From Stackebrandtia endophytica (GTDB lineage Bacteria; Actinomycetota; Actinomycetes; Mycobacteriales; Micromonosporaceae), in assembly GCF_006716355.1 (NCBI RefSeq), contig NZ_VFOW01000001.1, positions 1,178,001 to 1,242,000 of the forward strand: DNA of 64,000 nt, in the 5' to 3' direction. Position numbers and translations under genes: made by a program. Shown piece by piece: positions 27,128 through 34,973 of this stretch (its first letter is position 1; each line of letters opens with the position of its first letter). Under the pieces are notes generated by a model, which saw nothing but the letters and a program-made list of their open reading frames with translations, had not been told where the DNA came from and made no database searches.

Positions 27128-28168
27128 CTAAATCCACGGCCCCGGCAACGGCTCGCCCGCGTACTCCCGGTACCACAGTCCCCGGTAGCACCGCCACGGT
27201 TCGGGAACCAGCGACGTCGGAGCGAAGATGCGCTCCAACATGGTGCGCGCCTGAAGAAAGAAGTCCAACCGGTCGGCCGGTTCGGCGATGTGATCGGCCG
27301 GTTCGGTCGGGTCGGGCGACTGCAGGATGTACAGCGACGGCCACACCGTGGTGTACTGCGCCAACGGCAACAGCCGATCCCGCATGACATCCAGCGGTTC
27401 CAAGCCCACCGTGTAGGTGAACGAGGTGTCGTGACCGCAACCGCGTGCCGCCGCCAACACTCGGGCCGCATCGGGCGAATCGGTCGAATCGACGTCGACC
27501 TCGGTGTGGTTGTCGGCGTCGAGGAACAACGTGAACGGCGCAACCCGATCGGCCAGGTCCGCCAACGCGGATTCGCTGCGCACCATGGATGACAGCAATC
27601 CGATACGCGCCGTCATGTCCAGGCCGAACATCGCGGTGCGCAGAGTCACCAGGTCGGCCAAGGCGGCCTTCTCATCGGTGTAACTGGACGCGGTCACGGT
27701 GACCTCGTCCAGGTCGGCCAACGTGTTGCCCGGCGGCAACGTGATCGCCAGGTCGGCGAGCAACCGCGAGTACGCCGACTGAGCCGCCTGCGGGTCGGTG
27801 TCACCTCCGGCGAACGGGTGGATGGTGGCCGCGCGGCCGCCGGCGCGCAGGTATCCGCTGACCGCGGTGTCGCCGCGCAGCTCGGTCACCGCCGCCACCG
27901 GAGTGCCGTCCACTCGAAGCTCCGAATCAGCCACTGTGAACGGTGAGGTCGCCACGCCCGTCGGGACGACCAGCTGGTAAACCTCGTCTTCGGGTGGCCG
28001 GACCTTCAGCCGGACCTTCTCCCCCGCGTCCCGGTGGCTGTGCAGTCCGTGAATGTTCAGTGCGATCAGCAGGGTCTCCCCCCAGCCGACCTGATGCCGG
28101 TGAGCCAGGTGCCGCCACTGGTGCACCGTCTCCGACGTCGTCGATGATTGCCCCTCGGTGGGATTCAC
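27128..28168 (-). CDS. Hypothetical soluble protein
   Basis: This 346-residue protein starts at the GTG at 28168, with GGAGGAGG upstream. No signal peptide, membrane helix or known motif is visible. It is acidic and Ala/Leu/Asp-rich, with regularly spaced beta-like segments, and ends with Trp/Tyr-rich WRCYRGLWYREYAG. It ends four bases from the small membrane protein on the other strand. I do not recognise the family. Confidence 0.7.
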   Translation of the reverse strand: MNPTEGQSSTTSETVHQWRHLAHRHQVGWGETLLIALNIHGLHSHRDAGEKVRLKVRPPEDEVYQLVVPTGVATSPFTVADSELRVDGTPVAAVTELRGDTAVSGYLRAGGRAATIHPFAGGDTDPQAAQSAYSRLLADLAITLPPGNTLADLDEVTVTASSYTDEKAALADLVTLRTAMFGLDMTARIGLLSSMVRSESALADLADRVAPFTLFLDADNHTEVDVDSTDSPDAARVLAAARGCGHDTSFTYTVGLEPLDVMRDRLLPLAQYTTVWPSLYILQSPDPTEPADHIAEPADRLDFFLQARTMLERIFAPTSLVPEPWRCYRGLWYREYAGEPLPGPWI

Positions 28169-28334
28169 CGCTTCGCCTCCTCCATAGAACCTGTCGATTC
28201 TGCTATGGCCGAGTCGACCAGTCACACGCGCGGGTCATATGGCGTCCGATACGCCACAGCGCCAGGGTACTTCGAGGACACGACCCCACCGGTGCCGTGG
28301 GTCGTAGGCTGGTGCGGTCGTCAGGGAGAGGTAC

Positions 28335-29105
28335 ATGCAGATTCTGTTGCCACCGTCGGAAGGCAAGACCACACCGTCGTCGGGGAAACCGGTGGACGTG
28401 ACCGAGTTCGCGATACCGCTCGACGGGCGCGTCGAACTCGTGGACGCGCTGGTCAGGCTGTGCCGGGAGGACCCGGAAACCGCTGTGAGAACACTGAAGT
28501 TGGGGGTTCGGCAGGCCGACGAGGTCGCGGTCAACGCGGCTCTCGAAACAGCGCCGACGGCTCCGGCGGCCGAGGTCTACACCGGGGTCCTGTTCGACTC
28601 GTTGGAGCTGACCGGGATGCCGGCACCACAGCGACGCCGCGCGGACCGATCGATCTTGATCTTCTCTGGACTGTGGGGAGTGGTCCGACCGGACGATGCG
28701 ATTCCGGCCTATCGATGCGCCGCAGCCGTCAAACTGCCACACCTGTCGCCCGAAGGGACTACCCCGGTCGTGCGTTACTGGCGGGATCGGCTGAGTGAGG
28801 TCTTGGACGAGCGGTTCGCCGAGGATTTCGTGCTGGACCTGCGGTCGTCGGCCTATGTGCCGATGTGGCGTCCCCGACGAGCGGCCTCGGTTCGGGTGCT
28901 GCACGAGCGCGAGGTCGGTGGCGAGGTGGTGCGCACCGTCGTCAGCCACTTCAACAAGGCGACCAAGGGGCGACTCGTCGCGCGACTGCTGGCCGACGAC
29001 GTCGACTGCCGTGACGCCGCCGAACTGGTGATCGCCCTGAAGGATCTGGGGTATCGCGTCGAGCCGGACGGGGAGCGGCTCGACATCATCGTATCCGAGC
29101 TGTGA
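28335..29105 (+). CDS. yaaA: YaaA-family peroxide-stress protein
   Basis: This 256-residue DUF328/UPF0246 protein opens with the hallmark ILLPPSEGKT and has AEVYTGVLFDSL and RSILIFSGLWGVVRPDDAIPAYR, seen as short blocks. The conserved core SHFNKATKGRLVARLL lies near residue 210. In E. coli YaaA binds DNA and lowers free iron during hydrogen-peroxide stress. It is divergent from the hypothetical gene at 27128 across 166 bp. Confidence 0.92.
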   Translation: MQILLPPSEGKTTPSSGKPVDVTEFAIPLDGRVELVDALVRLCREDPETAVRTLKLGVRQADEVAVNAALETAPTAPAAEVYTGVLFDSLELTGMPAPQRRRADRSILIFSGLWGVVRPDDAIPAYRCAAAVKLPHLSPEGTTPVVRYWRDRLSEVLDERFAEDFVLDLRSSAYVPMWRPRRAASVRVLHEREVGGEVVRTVVSHFNKATKGRLVARLLADDVDCRDAAELVIALKDLGYRVEPDGERLDIIVSEL

Positions 29106-29129
29106 CCGGCATCACCCGATAACGGTTGG

Positions 29130-29150
29130 ACCCTCCACCGACTGGAAGGT
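29130..29150. promoter_or_regulatory. MerR-type dyad before the merR gene
   Basis: ACCCTCCA (29130-29137) and TGGAAGGT (29143-29150) form an 8-5-8 inverted repeat with one mismatch, ending 13 bases before the GTG. The layout resembles MerR-family operators that lie inside a stretched promoter spacer, suggesting autoregulation. Confidence 0.55.
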
Positions 29151-29163
29151 TGAAGGTGGTGCC

Positions 29164-30075
29164 GTGAGCGATCGAGATCAGCTGTTCACCATCGGTGAGC
29201 TGGCCCGGCGTACCGGGTTGAGTGTGCGAACCATCCGGTTCTGGTCGGACGAGGACGTCGTGCCACCCACCCGGCGGGCCGGTTCCGGATACCGGCTCTA
29301 CGACGTCGAAGCCGTCGCACGGCTCGACCTGGTCAAGACACTGCGCGAGCTGGGCATGGATCTGCCCACCGTGCGTGCCGTTCTGCGCGAACAGGTGACC
29401 TTGGCCGATGTCGCCGCCACCCACGTGACGGCACTGGACACCGAGATCAAGACCCTCAAGCTGCATCGGGCGGTGCTGGCCTCCGTCGCTCATCGAGAAA
29501 GCACCAGCGAGGAGATGAGAATCATGCACGAACTGGCGAAACTGTCCGCCGCGCAACGGCAGGACCTGATCAACGAATTCGTCAACGAGACCTTCTCGGG
29601 CATCGCGCCCGACGCGCCCGGCGCACACATCGCCGACGGCATGCGGCAGCTTCCGTCCGAGCTGCCCGACGACCCGACCACCGAGCAGGTGGACGCGTGG
29701 ATCGAACTGGCCGAGTTGATTCGTGACGAGGACTTCCGGAAACGATGCCGCCAGATGGCGGTGATCGGAAGTCAGACCGGCGAGGACGAGCAACCGTTCG
29801 ACGACACACTGTTGCGCAGCAAGGTAACTGCGGGAGTCGCCGCGACTCTGAAGCCCGGATCGCCGGAGGCCGAACAGTTGTTGGCCGAGGTGGGATTCGG
29901 TGACCTGACCGCCGAACAGCGGGCCGCGCGGGCCGAACAGATCGAGATCTTCATCGACCGCCGGGTCTACCAGTACTGGCGGCTGTTGGGGATCCTCAAC
30001 GGGTGGCCGGCCTTCGACACCGAGAACCACAACATCGACGGGATGGAGTGGCTGATCAAGGCATTGCGCGCCTGA
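29164..30075 (+). CDS. MerR-family regulator with a large effector domain
   Basis: The protein has 303 residues. The MerR winged HTH is at residues 8-75 (FTIGELARRTGLSVRTIRFW, then GYRLYDVEAVARL), followed by a coiled coil to about residue 115 and a long helical C-terminal domain (residues 120-303) with no Cys cluster, so a metal ligand is unlikely. The domain resembles the ligand-binding tails of TipA/BmrR-like actinomycete regulators only in length. The target may be its own promoter or a distant operon. Confidence 0.88.
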   Translation: MSDRDQLFTIGELARRTGLSVRTIRFWSDEDVVPPTRRAGSGYRLYDVEAVARLDLVKTLRELGMDLPTVRAVLREQVTLADVAATHVTALDTEIKTLKLHRAVLASVAHRESTSEEMRIMHELAKLSAAQRQDLINEFVNETFSGIAPDAPGAHIADGMRQLPSELPDDPTTEQVDAWIELAELIRDEDFRKRCRQMAVIGSQTGEDEQPFDDTLLRSKVTAGVAATLKPGSPEAEQLLAEVGFGDLTAEQRAARAEQIEIFIDRRVYQYWRLLGILNGWPAFDTENHNIDGMEWLIKALRA

Positions 30076-30119
30076 GCAGGCGGCTCGGTGGTGATCGACG
30101 CCGGTGTCGTCCGCTGCTG

Positions 30120-30159
30120 AAGCGGCCGCCGGAATCCGCGTCGATTCCGGTGGCCGCTT
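30120..30159. terminator. Bidirectional terminator
   Basis: AAGCGGCCGCCGGAATC (30120-30136) pairs with GATTCCGGTGGCCGCTT (30143-30159) over 17 bp with one G-T wobble and a six-base loop. It lies between the merR stop and the convergent surface-protein stop. Confidence 0.85.
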
Positions 30160-30161
30160 GG

Positions 30162-31733
30162 TCAGCGTTTGGAGCGTTTCGCGCTCGCCTTGACACCGGC
30201 GGCACCGACCATCGCCAGAATCACGATGGTGACGGCCAACCAGCGACGCCGTTCCTGCTGAGTGTCGTCGGAACCGGCCGCGCTGAACTCCTCTGCGGAG
30301 GGTGCGCCCGCCACATGTGCCCGCCCGCGATCGTCCGGGGCGTCGGAGGCCGAGGCGCTCGCGGAGGAGCTCGTGGAGGCGCTCGCCGAGGCGGAAGCGG
30401 AAGGCGATGCCGAGGTCGATGCGCTGTCGGTGCTCGACGGCTCCGGTTGTTCCGACGGCGCGGATTGGCCCGGCGTCGGCGGATCGGGTTGGCCCGGTGA
30501 CTGAGGTGGATCGGGTTGGCCGGGCACGTTGGTACCCGGTGGCGGATCCGTGGGCTGCGGTGGGTCGGTGGGCTGCGGTGGTGGATCCACCGGGCCGGGA
30601 GACTCGGGCGGTTCACCGGGTGACGGCGGTGGAGTCGGTGACGGTCCCGGCGGCGGTTCGCTCGGCGGCGGGTGATGGGTCGGCGAGGCCGTCGGCGACG
30701 GTGTGATCGTCGGGTCGATCGTGGGAGTCGGAAGCGGAGTCTCCGGGGCGCCGGGCAACGGAGTACTGGGAAGCGGGGTGCTGGGAACCGGCGTGCTCGG
30801 TGCGGGCGTGGTCGGTGCCGGGGTGGTCGGTGCCGGGGTGGTCGGTGCCGGGGTGGTCGGGCTGAGCGTCGGTGTCGGTATCGACGTCGGTGGACACGCC
30901 GCCGCATCGGCGGAGGTCACGGCCGGCCACCGTCCATACTCCACCGCCGTCGGATGCTCGACCGTCATGTCCATGCGGTACGCCACCGCCTCACCGTCGA
31001 TGCCGTTGAGAACGGCGTGCAATTGCCGGTCGGCGGTGATGAACACGGCGCCGGCCAACGATCGCGGCGGCAGGTCGGCGACCGGGGTTCGGTCCACGTC
31101 ACCGGTTTGCGGGTCTATCCGGACGATGGCGCGGGCTTTACTGTCCACTCCATACAGATAGCGGCCGTCGGTGTCGAAGTCACCGATGTTGAGCAGGTCG
31201 GCCGGATGGGACAACCTGGTACGCGCGATGACCCGCCCGACTTCGTCGGTGACGTCGATGGTCACCAGTTCGTGCAACGACAGAACCACCAGATGGCCAT
31301 CGTGAATGGTCCCGGCATAGGAACCGATGAGGCCGGGAATCGGCCGATCGTCGCCCCACAGGTGCCCCAGATCGGTGGTGTGACCGGATGTGTCGATGCT
31401 GACCAGATGCGGCCGGATGATGTGTTCGGCGAACAGGTCGGACCGCGCCAGTCCGTACATCCGCTGTTCAGTCGGGTGATAGCCCACGGCATTGACGCGA
31501 AACGGAAGCTCGGCCACGTCGACCAGCTCACCGGCTTCACGGTCGATAATGGATAGCCGGTGTCCATGCCCGTTGGACGGCCGCCACGTCAGATAGGCCG
31601 AGTCGTGACAGGGACCGGACTTCGCGACCGCCGCGCCCGCGAGAACAACGGCGGTGACCGCCACCAGACCGATCACCAAAGCGCCGCAACGCGCCCGAAA
31701 GCCAATAAACCGACCAAAAGCCATGATCCTCAT
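30162..31733 (-). CDS. Secreted, membrane-anchored Thr/Pro/Ser-rich surface protein
   Basis: The 523-residue protein has a signal peptide (LVIGLVAVTAVVLAGAAVA), a beta-propeller-like ectodomain at residues 40-285 (repeated YLYGVDSKARAIVRIDP-type strands), then a long low-complexity stalk: TTPAPTTPAP repeats, Pro/Gly segments and an Ala/Ser stretch to about residue 460. A C-terminal helix (LAVTIVILAMVGAAGV) and a basic KASAKRSKR tail complete a cell-wall-spanning anchor. The ectodomain resembles DUF6923-type proteins. The stalk should be O-glycosylated. ATG 31733 or 31724 both give a signal peptide. Confidence 0.82.
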   Translation of the reverse strand: MRIMAFGRFIGFRARCGALVIGLVAVTAVVLAGAAVAKSGPCHDSAYLTWRPSNGHGHRLSIIDREAGELVDVAELPFRVNAVGYHPTEQRMYGLARSDLFAEHIIRPHLVSIDTSGHTTDLGHLWGDDRPIPGLIGSYAGTIHDGHLVVLSLHELVTIDVTDEVGRVIARTRLSHPADLLNIGDFDTDGRYLYGVDSKARAIVRIDPQTGDVDRTPVADLPPRSLAGAVFITADRQLHAVLNGIDGEAVAYRMDMTVEHPTAVEYGRWPAVTSADAAACPPTSIPTPTLSPTTPAPTTPAPTTPAPTTPAPSTPVPSTPLPSTPLPGAPETPLPTPTIDPTITPSPTASPTHHPPPSEPPPGPSPTPPPSPGEPPESPGPVDPPPQPTDPPQPTDPPPGTNVPGQPDPPQSPGQPDPPTPGQSAPSEQPEPSSTDSASTSASPSASASASASTSSSASASASDAPDDRGRAHVAGAPSAEEFSAAGSDDTQQERRRWLAVTIVILAMVGAAGVKASAKRSKR

Positions 31734-31852
31734 AAAATACTCGACGCCCGGTCGATATCACCGCCTCCAGACACGGCTCGTGTCGGTGGCGCGACCATCC
31801 GCAAAGGAATCGGCGCGACGACGTGTCCGGTTTCGACAACGGTGAGGATTAC

Positions 31853-32623
31853 ATGAGTCCGCTGATAATGGGACTGATCATCGTGGTGGCCGCCGCCGTC
31901 ATCGCCGGAGGCACCGCCCTCCTCCAGCAACGGTTCTCGCCGCCTCAAAGCCGCGAGGGATACAACGAGGTCGCCGGCAGCGTCTTCGAAATCGTCAGCG
32001 TCCTGTACGCGATCGTGCTCGCGTTCGTCCTCATCGCGGTGTGGGAGGACATGCAGGATGCCCGGTCCATCACCTACTCCGAGTCGAGCGCCCTGGTCGA
32101 CATCTTCTGGGAGGCACAGGATCTGCCGGACGAACAACGTGAGGAGGTCGAAGCTCTCGCCTTCGAGTACGCCGACCGCGTCATCGAGGTCGAATGGCCT
32201 GAGATGGCCGCGCACGAATCGACCGGTCTCGCGGGTTGGCAGATCATCGACACGATGCAGAGCCAGTTCGACCAGGCGATCGATATCACCGACGAGACCA
32301 GCCTGGGGCGCGCACAGGACGCCGGGGCCGCAATCCAGGAACTGACCCAGGCGCGAACCGACCGCCTCAACATGACCTACGGCGGCCTGTCCTCGGTGAT
32401 GTGGCTGGTCCTCATCGCCGGAGCACTGCTCATGTTCGGGGTACTGCTGCTGTTCGGCATCCCCGGACGGCTGGCTCACGTGATCGTCGTGGTGATCGCC
32501 GCCTCCATGGTGGCGCTGTTGCTGTTCTCGGTGTACGAACTGGAATACCCGTTCGCCCGAGGCATCGCCGTCGAACCGGACGCCTACCGGCTGGCACTGG
32601 AACGCATGACCCACATCCGATGA
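31853..32623 (+). CDS. DUF4239 (bestrophin-like) membrane protein
   Basis: This 256-residue protein has two N-terminal helices, a soluble middle with ESSALVDIFWEAQDLPDEQR (typical DUF4239), and two C-terminal helices (VMWLVLIAGALLMFGVLLLF and VIVVVIAASMVALLLFSV). The family may relate to bestrophin anion channels, but its function is not established. The ATG at 31853 has GAGG six bases upstream; a GTG-type extension to 31823 lacks support. Confidence 0.85.
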   Translation: MSPLIMGLIIVVAAAVIAGGTALLQQRFSPPQSREGYNEVAGSVFEIVSVLYAIVLAFVLIAVWEDMQDARSITYSESSALVDIFWEAQDLPDEQREEVEALAFEYADRVIEVEWPEMAAHESTGLAGWQIIDTMQSQFDQAIDITDETSLGRAQDAGAAIQELTQARTDRLNMTYGGLSSVMWLVLIAGALLMFGVLLLFGIPGRLAHVIVVVIAASMVALLLFSVYELEYPFARGIAVEPDAYRLALERMTHIR

Positions 32624-32692
32624 GACGGGATCGGCGGCCATCCCGCGGGGAACCCACGATCAACATGCGCCTCCCCCATTGCCGATACCCGG

Positions 32693-32723
32693 TTGCGCAA
32701 CCCCGTATCGGCCTGTCTATGAT
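32693..32723 (+). promoter_or_regulatory. Promoter of tRNA-His
   Basis: TTGCGC (32693-32698) and TATGAT (32718-32723) lie 19 bases apart, about 30 bases before the mature tRNA. The -10 is a near match to the sigma-70-type consensus. Confidence 0.5.
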
Positions 32724-32754
32724 TGGTCCTCGCTGGAGGTAATGCCAGCACATG

Positions 32755-32830
32755 GTGGGTGTAGCTCAGCTGGTAGAGCACCTGGTTGTGGTCCAGGAAG
32801 TCGCGGGTTCAAGTCCCGTCACTCACCCCA
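32755..32830 (+). tRNA. tRNA-His (anticodon GTG)
   Basis: A full cloverleaf can be drawn: acceptor GTGGGTG with CACTCAC, D-arm AGCTCAGCTGGTAGAGC, anticodon stem CCTGG with CCAGG around TTGTGGT (anticodon GTG), and T-arm GCGGG with CCCGT around TTCAAGT. CCA is encoded at 32828-32830. The base before the acceptor (G32754) pairs with C73, the G-1:C73 identity mark of tRNA-His. The 3' end faces an integrase remnant, a common attachment site. Confidence 0.97.
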
Positions 32831-32843
32831 AGGAAGGCCGAGC

Positions 32844-32866
32844 GCAATCGAGCTTGCTCGAATTGC
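32844..32866 (+). terminator. Hairpin downstream of tRNA-His
   Basis: GCAATCGAGC pairs with GCTCGAATTGC around TT with one bulged A. A second larger hairpin (GGGGTTGT...ACACCCC with inner GGCGC/GCGCC) follows at about 32881-32912. Either could end the tRNA transcript. Confidence 0.55.
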
Positions 32867-32997
32867 CGAGGTCAACGCCGGGGTTGTAGGCGCGACAGCG
32901 CCGAACACCCCAAGGATTAGCCCCCTGACCTGGGAGAACATCGGGTCGGGGGGTTAACTGTTTCCGGGGCGAATCGGTTGCGACGTCAGCTGCGACG

Positions 32998-33345
32998 TCA
33001 CAACCCGGGTGCGGCGAGGCTGAGAAGGCCCCCGACTTGTTCGGCGGCTTCGCGGCGCAGCTCGTCGGCGACGTGTTGGTATCGGGTGAGCATTCGTTCG
33101 TCCTTCCATCCCATGATGTCCATGACGATTCGTCGGTCGACGCCGAGTGCGAGCAGGAACGAGGCTGCGGCGTGGCGGGCCGCGTGGGCGGGCAGGTGGT
33201 CGACGCCGGCGGCTTCGAGAATGTCGGACCACTCCTGCCAGTCCCGCGAACGATCGATGGGCCGACCGAACTCGGTACAACCGACGTTAGAGCGAGCCCT
33301 AGCCTCGGCCCCGCCGCATTGGCCACATCGAACACAACACCCCGG
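32998..33345 (-). pseudogene. Tyrosine-recombinase (integrase) C-terminal remnant
   Basis: One minus-strand frame reads GRPIDRSRDWQEW, then HAARHAAASFLLALGV (the HxxR box), DRRIVMDIMGW (the GH/GW box) and the catalytic Tyr in MLTRYQHVADELR, ending at 32998. This is the catalytic third of a phage-type integrase. The N-terminal and core-binding domains are missing, and no start codon fits. Upstream the frame becomes Cys-rich, unlike an integrase, and meets a stop near 33345. It abuts the tRNA-His 3' end, as integrases of integrative elements do. Two direct copies of TGCGACGTCA (32979, 32991) lie at its end. Confidence 0.8.
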
Positions 33346-33354
33346 AAAGGCTCA

Positions 33355-33598
33355 CTATTCTTCGCTGTCGTTGTCCTGGTCGTCTTCCCCGACGTCCCAC
33401 ACGAGGACCCCGTCCTGCTCGTAGTCCATTCCCGGCAGCCACGCCAGGACAATCGGCGGCTTCATCGTCGGGCCATAACCGGGCGGGTACAGACCGAGAC
33501 TGTGGGCGTATTCGGCGAGTTCTTGACTGGTCAGGTCGTCGGCCTTCTCCTTCAAGGTCGGCGGCGTCGGTGACCTCGCCCCAGGTGTCGGCGCTCAT
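33355..33598 (-). pseudogene. Frameshifted second copy of the putative immunity gene
   Basis: From the ATG at 33598 the frame gives MSADTWGEVTDAAD; shifting by one base near 33555 continues with LKEKADDLTSQELAEYAHS and ends at 33355. The joined product (about 80 residues) closely matches the intact gene at 33719 (shared ELAEYAHSLGL, PPIxLxWLP, GVLxWD). The start overlaps the stop of a toxin-tail remnant in an ATGA, repeating the arrangement of the intact pair. A shorter product from the TTG at 33555 is possible. Confidence 0.75.
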
Positions 33599-33718
33599 TT
33601 GATGGCCTCTCCGTTGCCTTCGTATCGCCGCCGCATCGGCGATTTGGGTGGCCGAGTTCCAAGTGACAATAACCGGCTCCGGTGCCGAGTGCTGCCGGGC
33701 ACGGTCGGGGCCGCGCCG
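33595..33718 (-). pseudogene. Decayed C-terminal tail of a second deaminase toxin
   Basis: The last residues before the stop at 33595 read MRRRYEGNGEAIK, matching GQRRYRGTGEAIT at the end of the intact deaminase. Sequence similar to the preceding beta strand (VIVTWNSAT) can be seen in another frame, so at least one frameshift has occurred. Only about 40 codons remain, squeezed between two immunity-like genes. This is the usual form of an orphan toxin cassette. Confidence 0.65.
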
Positions 33719-33964
33719 TTATTCCTCGTCGGGCACCGCGTCCCACATGAGTACGCCTTCGTCATCGTCGTCCATGTCGGGGAGCCACACCAGCGCAATC
33801 GGCGGGTTCATGCCCGGACCGTAGTTCGGTGGGAACAATCCGAGCGAGTGCGCGTACTCGGCCAGTTCTCGGCTGGTCAGGTCATCGAGGCGGTCACGCA
33901 GTTGCGCGTCGAGTTGCGGATCGTCGGTGACCTGGAGGCCGTCCCATTCGCTGGTTCGTGTCAC
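33719..33964 (-). CDS. Putative immunity protein to the deaminase toxin
   Basis: This 81-residue acidic protein starts at the GTG at 33964, overlapping the toxin stop by four bases (GTGA), so the two are co-translated. It contains DDLTSRELAEYAHSLGL and an acidic C-terminal stretch, ALVWLPDMDDDDEGVLMWD. Size, charge and coupling fit an immunity factor that blocks the positively charged nucleic-acid site of the toxin. No known immunity family is recognised with certainty, so the role is inference. Confidence 0.7.
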   Translation of the reverse strand: MTRTSEWDGLQVTDDPQLDAQLRDRLDDLTSRELAEYAHSLGLFPPNYGPGMNPPIALVWLPDMDDDDEGVLMWDAVPDEE

Positions 33965-34749
33965 GTGATCGCCTCTCCAGTTCCTCGATATCTCCGTTGC
34001 CCGCGTGACCCAGTCTCGCTGATGGTCCACACCCACAGCGTCGCACCCTTCGGCAAAATCTTCTCCAGGTTCAGATCGCAGCGTTTAGGGTCCTCGGTGT
34101 ATCGACCGCACGGAGGGATGTTCAGGTAAAGCACAGCCTCGCGCAGGTTGTTGTCTCTCATTATCTTCGCCGCGTCTCGCTCGGCGTGCCAGGTTGTCGT
34201 GTAGTTCGGGTCCGACCGCCACGGTTCCCGCAGGTCGGTGCACGGCAGCGCCGCACCTTTCCGGTGCGGTCGCAGCGTCCCGGTGTCGAGGCGGTTGCCG
34301 TCGGGGTTGTAGAGGTGCCCGCGCGCTGAGGTTCGGCCCTCGGCCGTTTTCGGCCAGCCCTCTCGTTTGATCGCGTCGATCGCCTCTTTAGCGGGTCGCC
34401 GGTGGGTGAAACCGGGGATCGCACGCGGCCGCCCTTGCTCTGTTGCCGGCGTCGCGGGTTGCCTTGGTAGGCCACCAGATCCGCGCAGTGAGGCGCCGTC
34501 GTCGGTGCGGGCCACCTCGGCGGCAGCCGCCTCGCACAGGGCAGTTGAACTGTCGATCTTGGACGCGGCTTGGGATAGCCGATCGCCTGCCTCGGCATAC
34601 CAACGGGCAATGCCCTCGTGACCGCGAGCGTTTTCCTCGGCGGCGGTCTCGGTGACTGCCTGTGCCACTCGGATCAGGGCCTCTCGGCCAGCCGCAGCGG
34701 CATCACGGGCTGTCCGAATCGCGGATTCCACATTCTCCCGCATCCCCAT
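33961..34749 (-). CDS. Polymorphic toxin with SCP1.201/DddA-like deaminase domain
   Basis: This 262-residue protein has an N-terminal helical, coiled-coil-like region (residues 5-80, VESAIRTARDAAAAGREALI), a Gly/Pro linker with a basic segment, and a C-terminal deaminase fold from about residue 135. Zinc and catalytic residues are in place: His188-Ala-Glu190 (WHAERDAAKIM), Cys214 (IPPCG) and Cys224 (KRCDLN), followed by ILPKGATLWVW and a YRGTGEA end typical of the SCP1.201-like group, which includes the DNA cytosine deaminase DddA. The C-x9-C spacing is longer than the C-x2-C of DddA. No signal peptide is present, so export would need a type VII or similar system. Confidence 0.82.
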   Translation of the reverse strand: MGMRENVESAIRTARDAAAAGREALIRVAQAVTETAAEENARGHEGIARWYAEAGDRLSQAASKIDSSTALCEAAAAEVARTDDGASLRGSGGLPRQPATPATEQGRPRAIPGFTHRRPAKEAIDAIKREGWPKTAEGRTSARGHLYNPDGNRLDTGTLRPHRKGAALPCTDLREPWRSDPNYTTTWHAERDAAKIMRDNNLREAVLYLNIPPCGRYTEDPKRCDLNLEKILPKGATLWVWTISETGSRGQRRYRGTGEAIT

Positions 34750-34973
34750 GTCATCAGACCGTAGCGATAATCTCACCGATGCAACCAGCTCTGTCGCGAA
34801 CACGACGACACCCTCACCCCGTGCTCGCCAGTAGACGTCGAAGCGATCCCACCACCTTCGACAGAGCAAACCGGCGTGATGTTCGCAGAGACGATGTCGA
34901 CGGGGGTTCCGCGTTAGGGAGGTTCACGTTGTGGGGTCAGGTTCCGGCCGTAATGCCCTGATGGGTAACCGGG

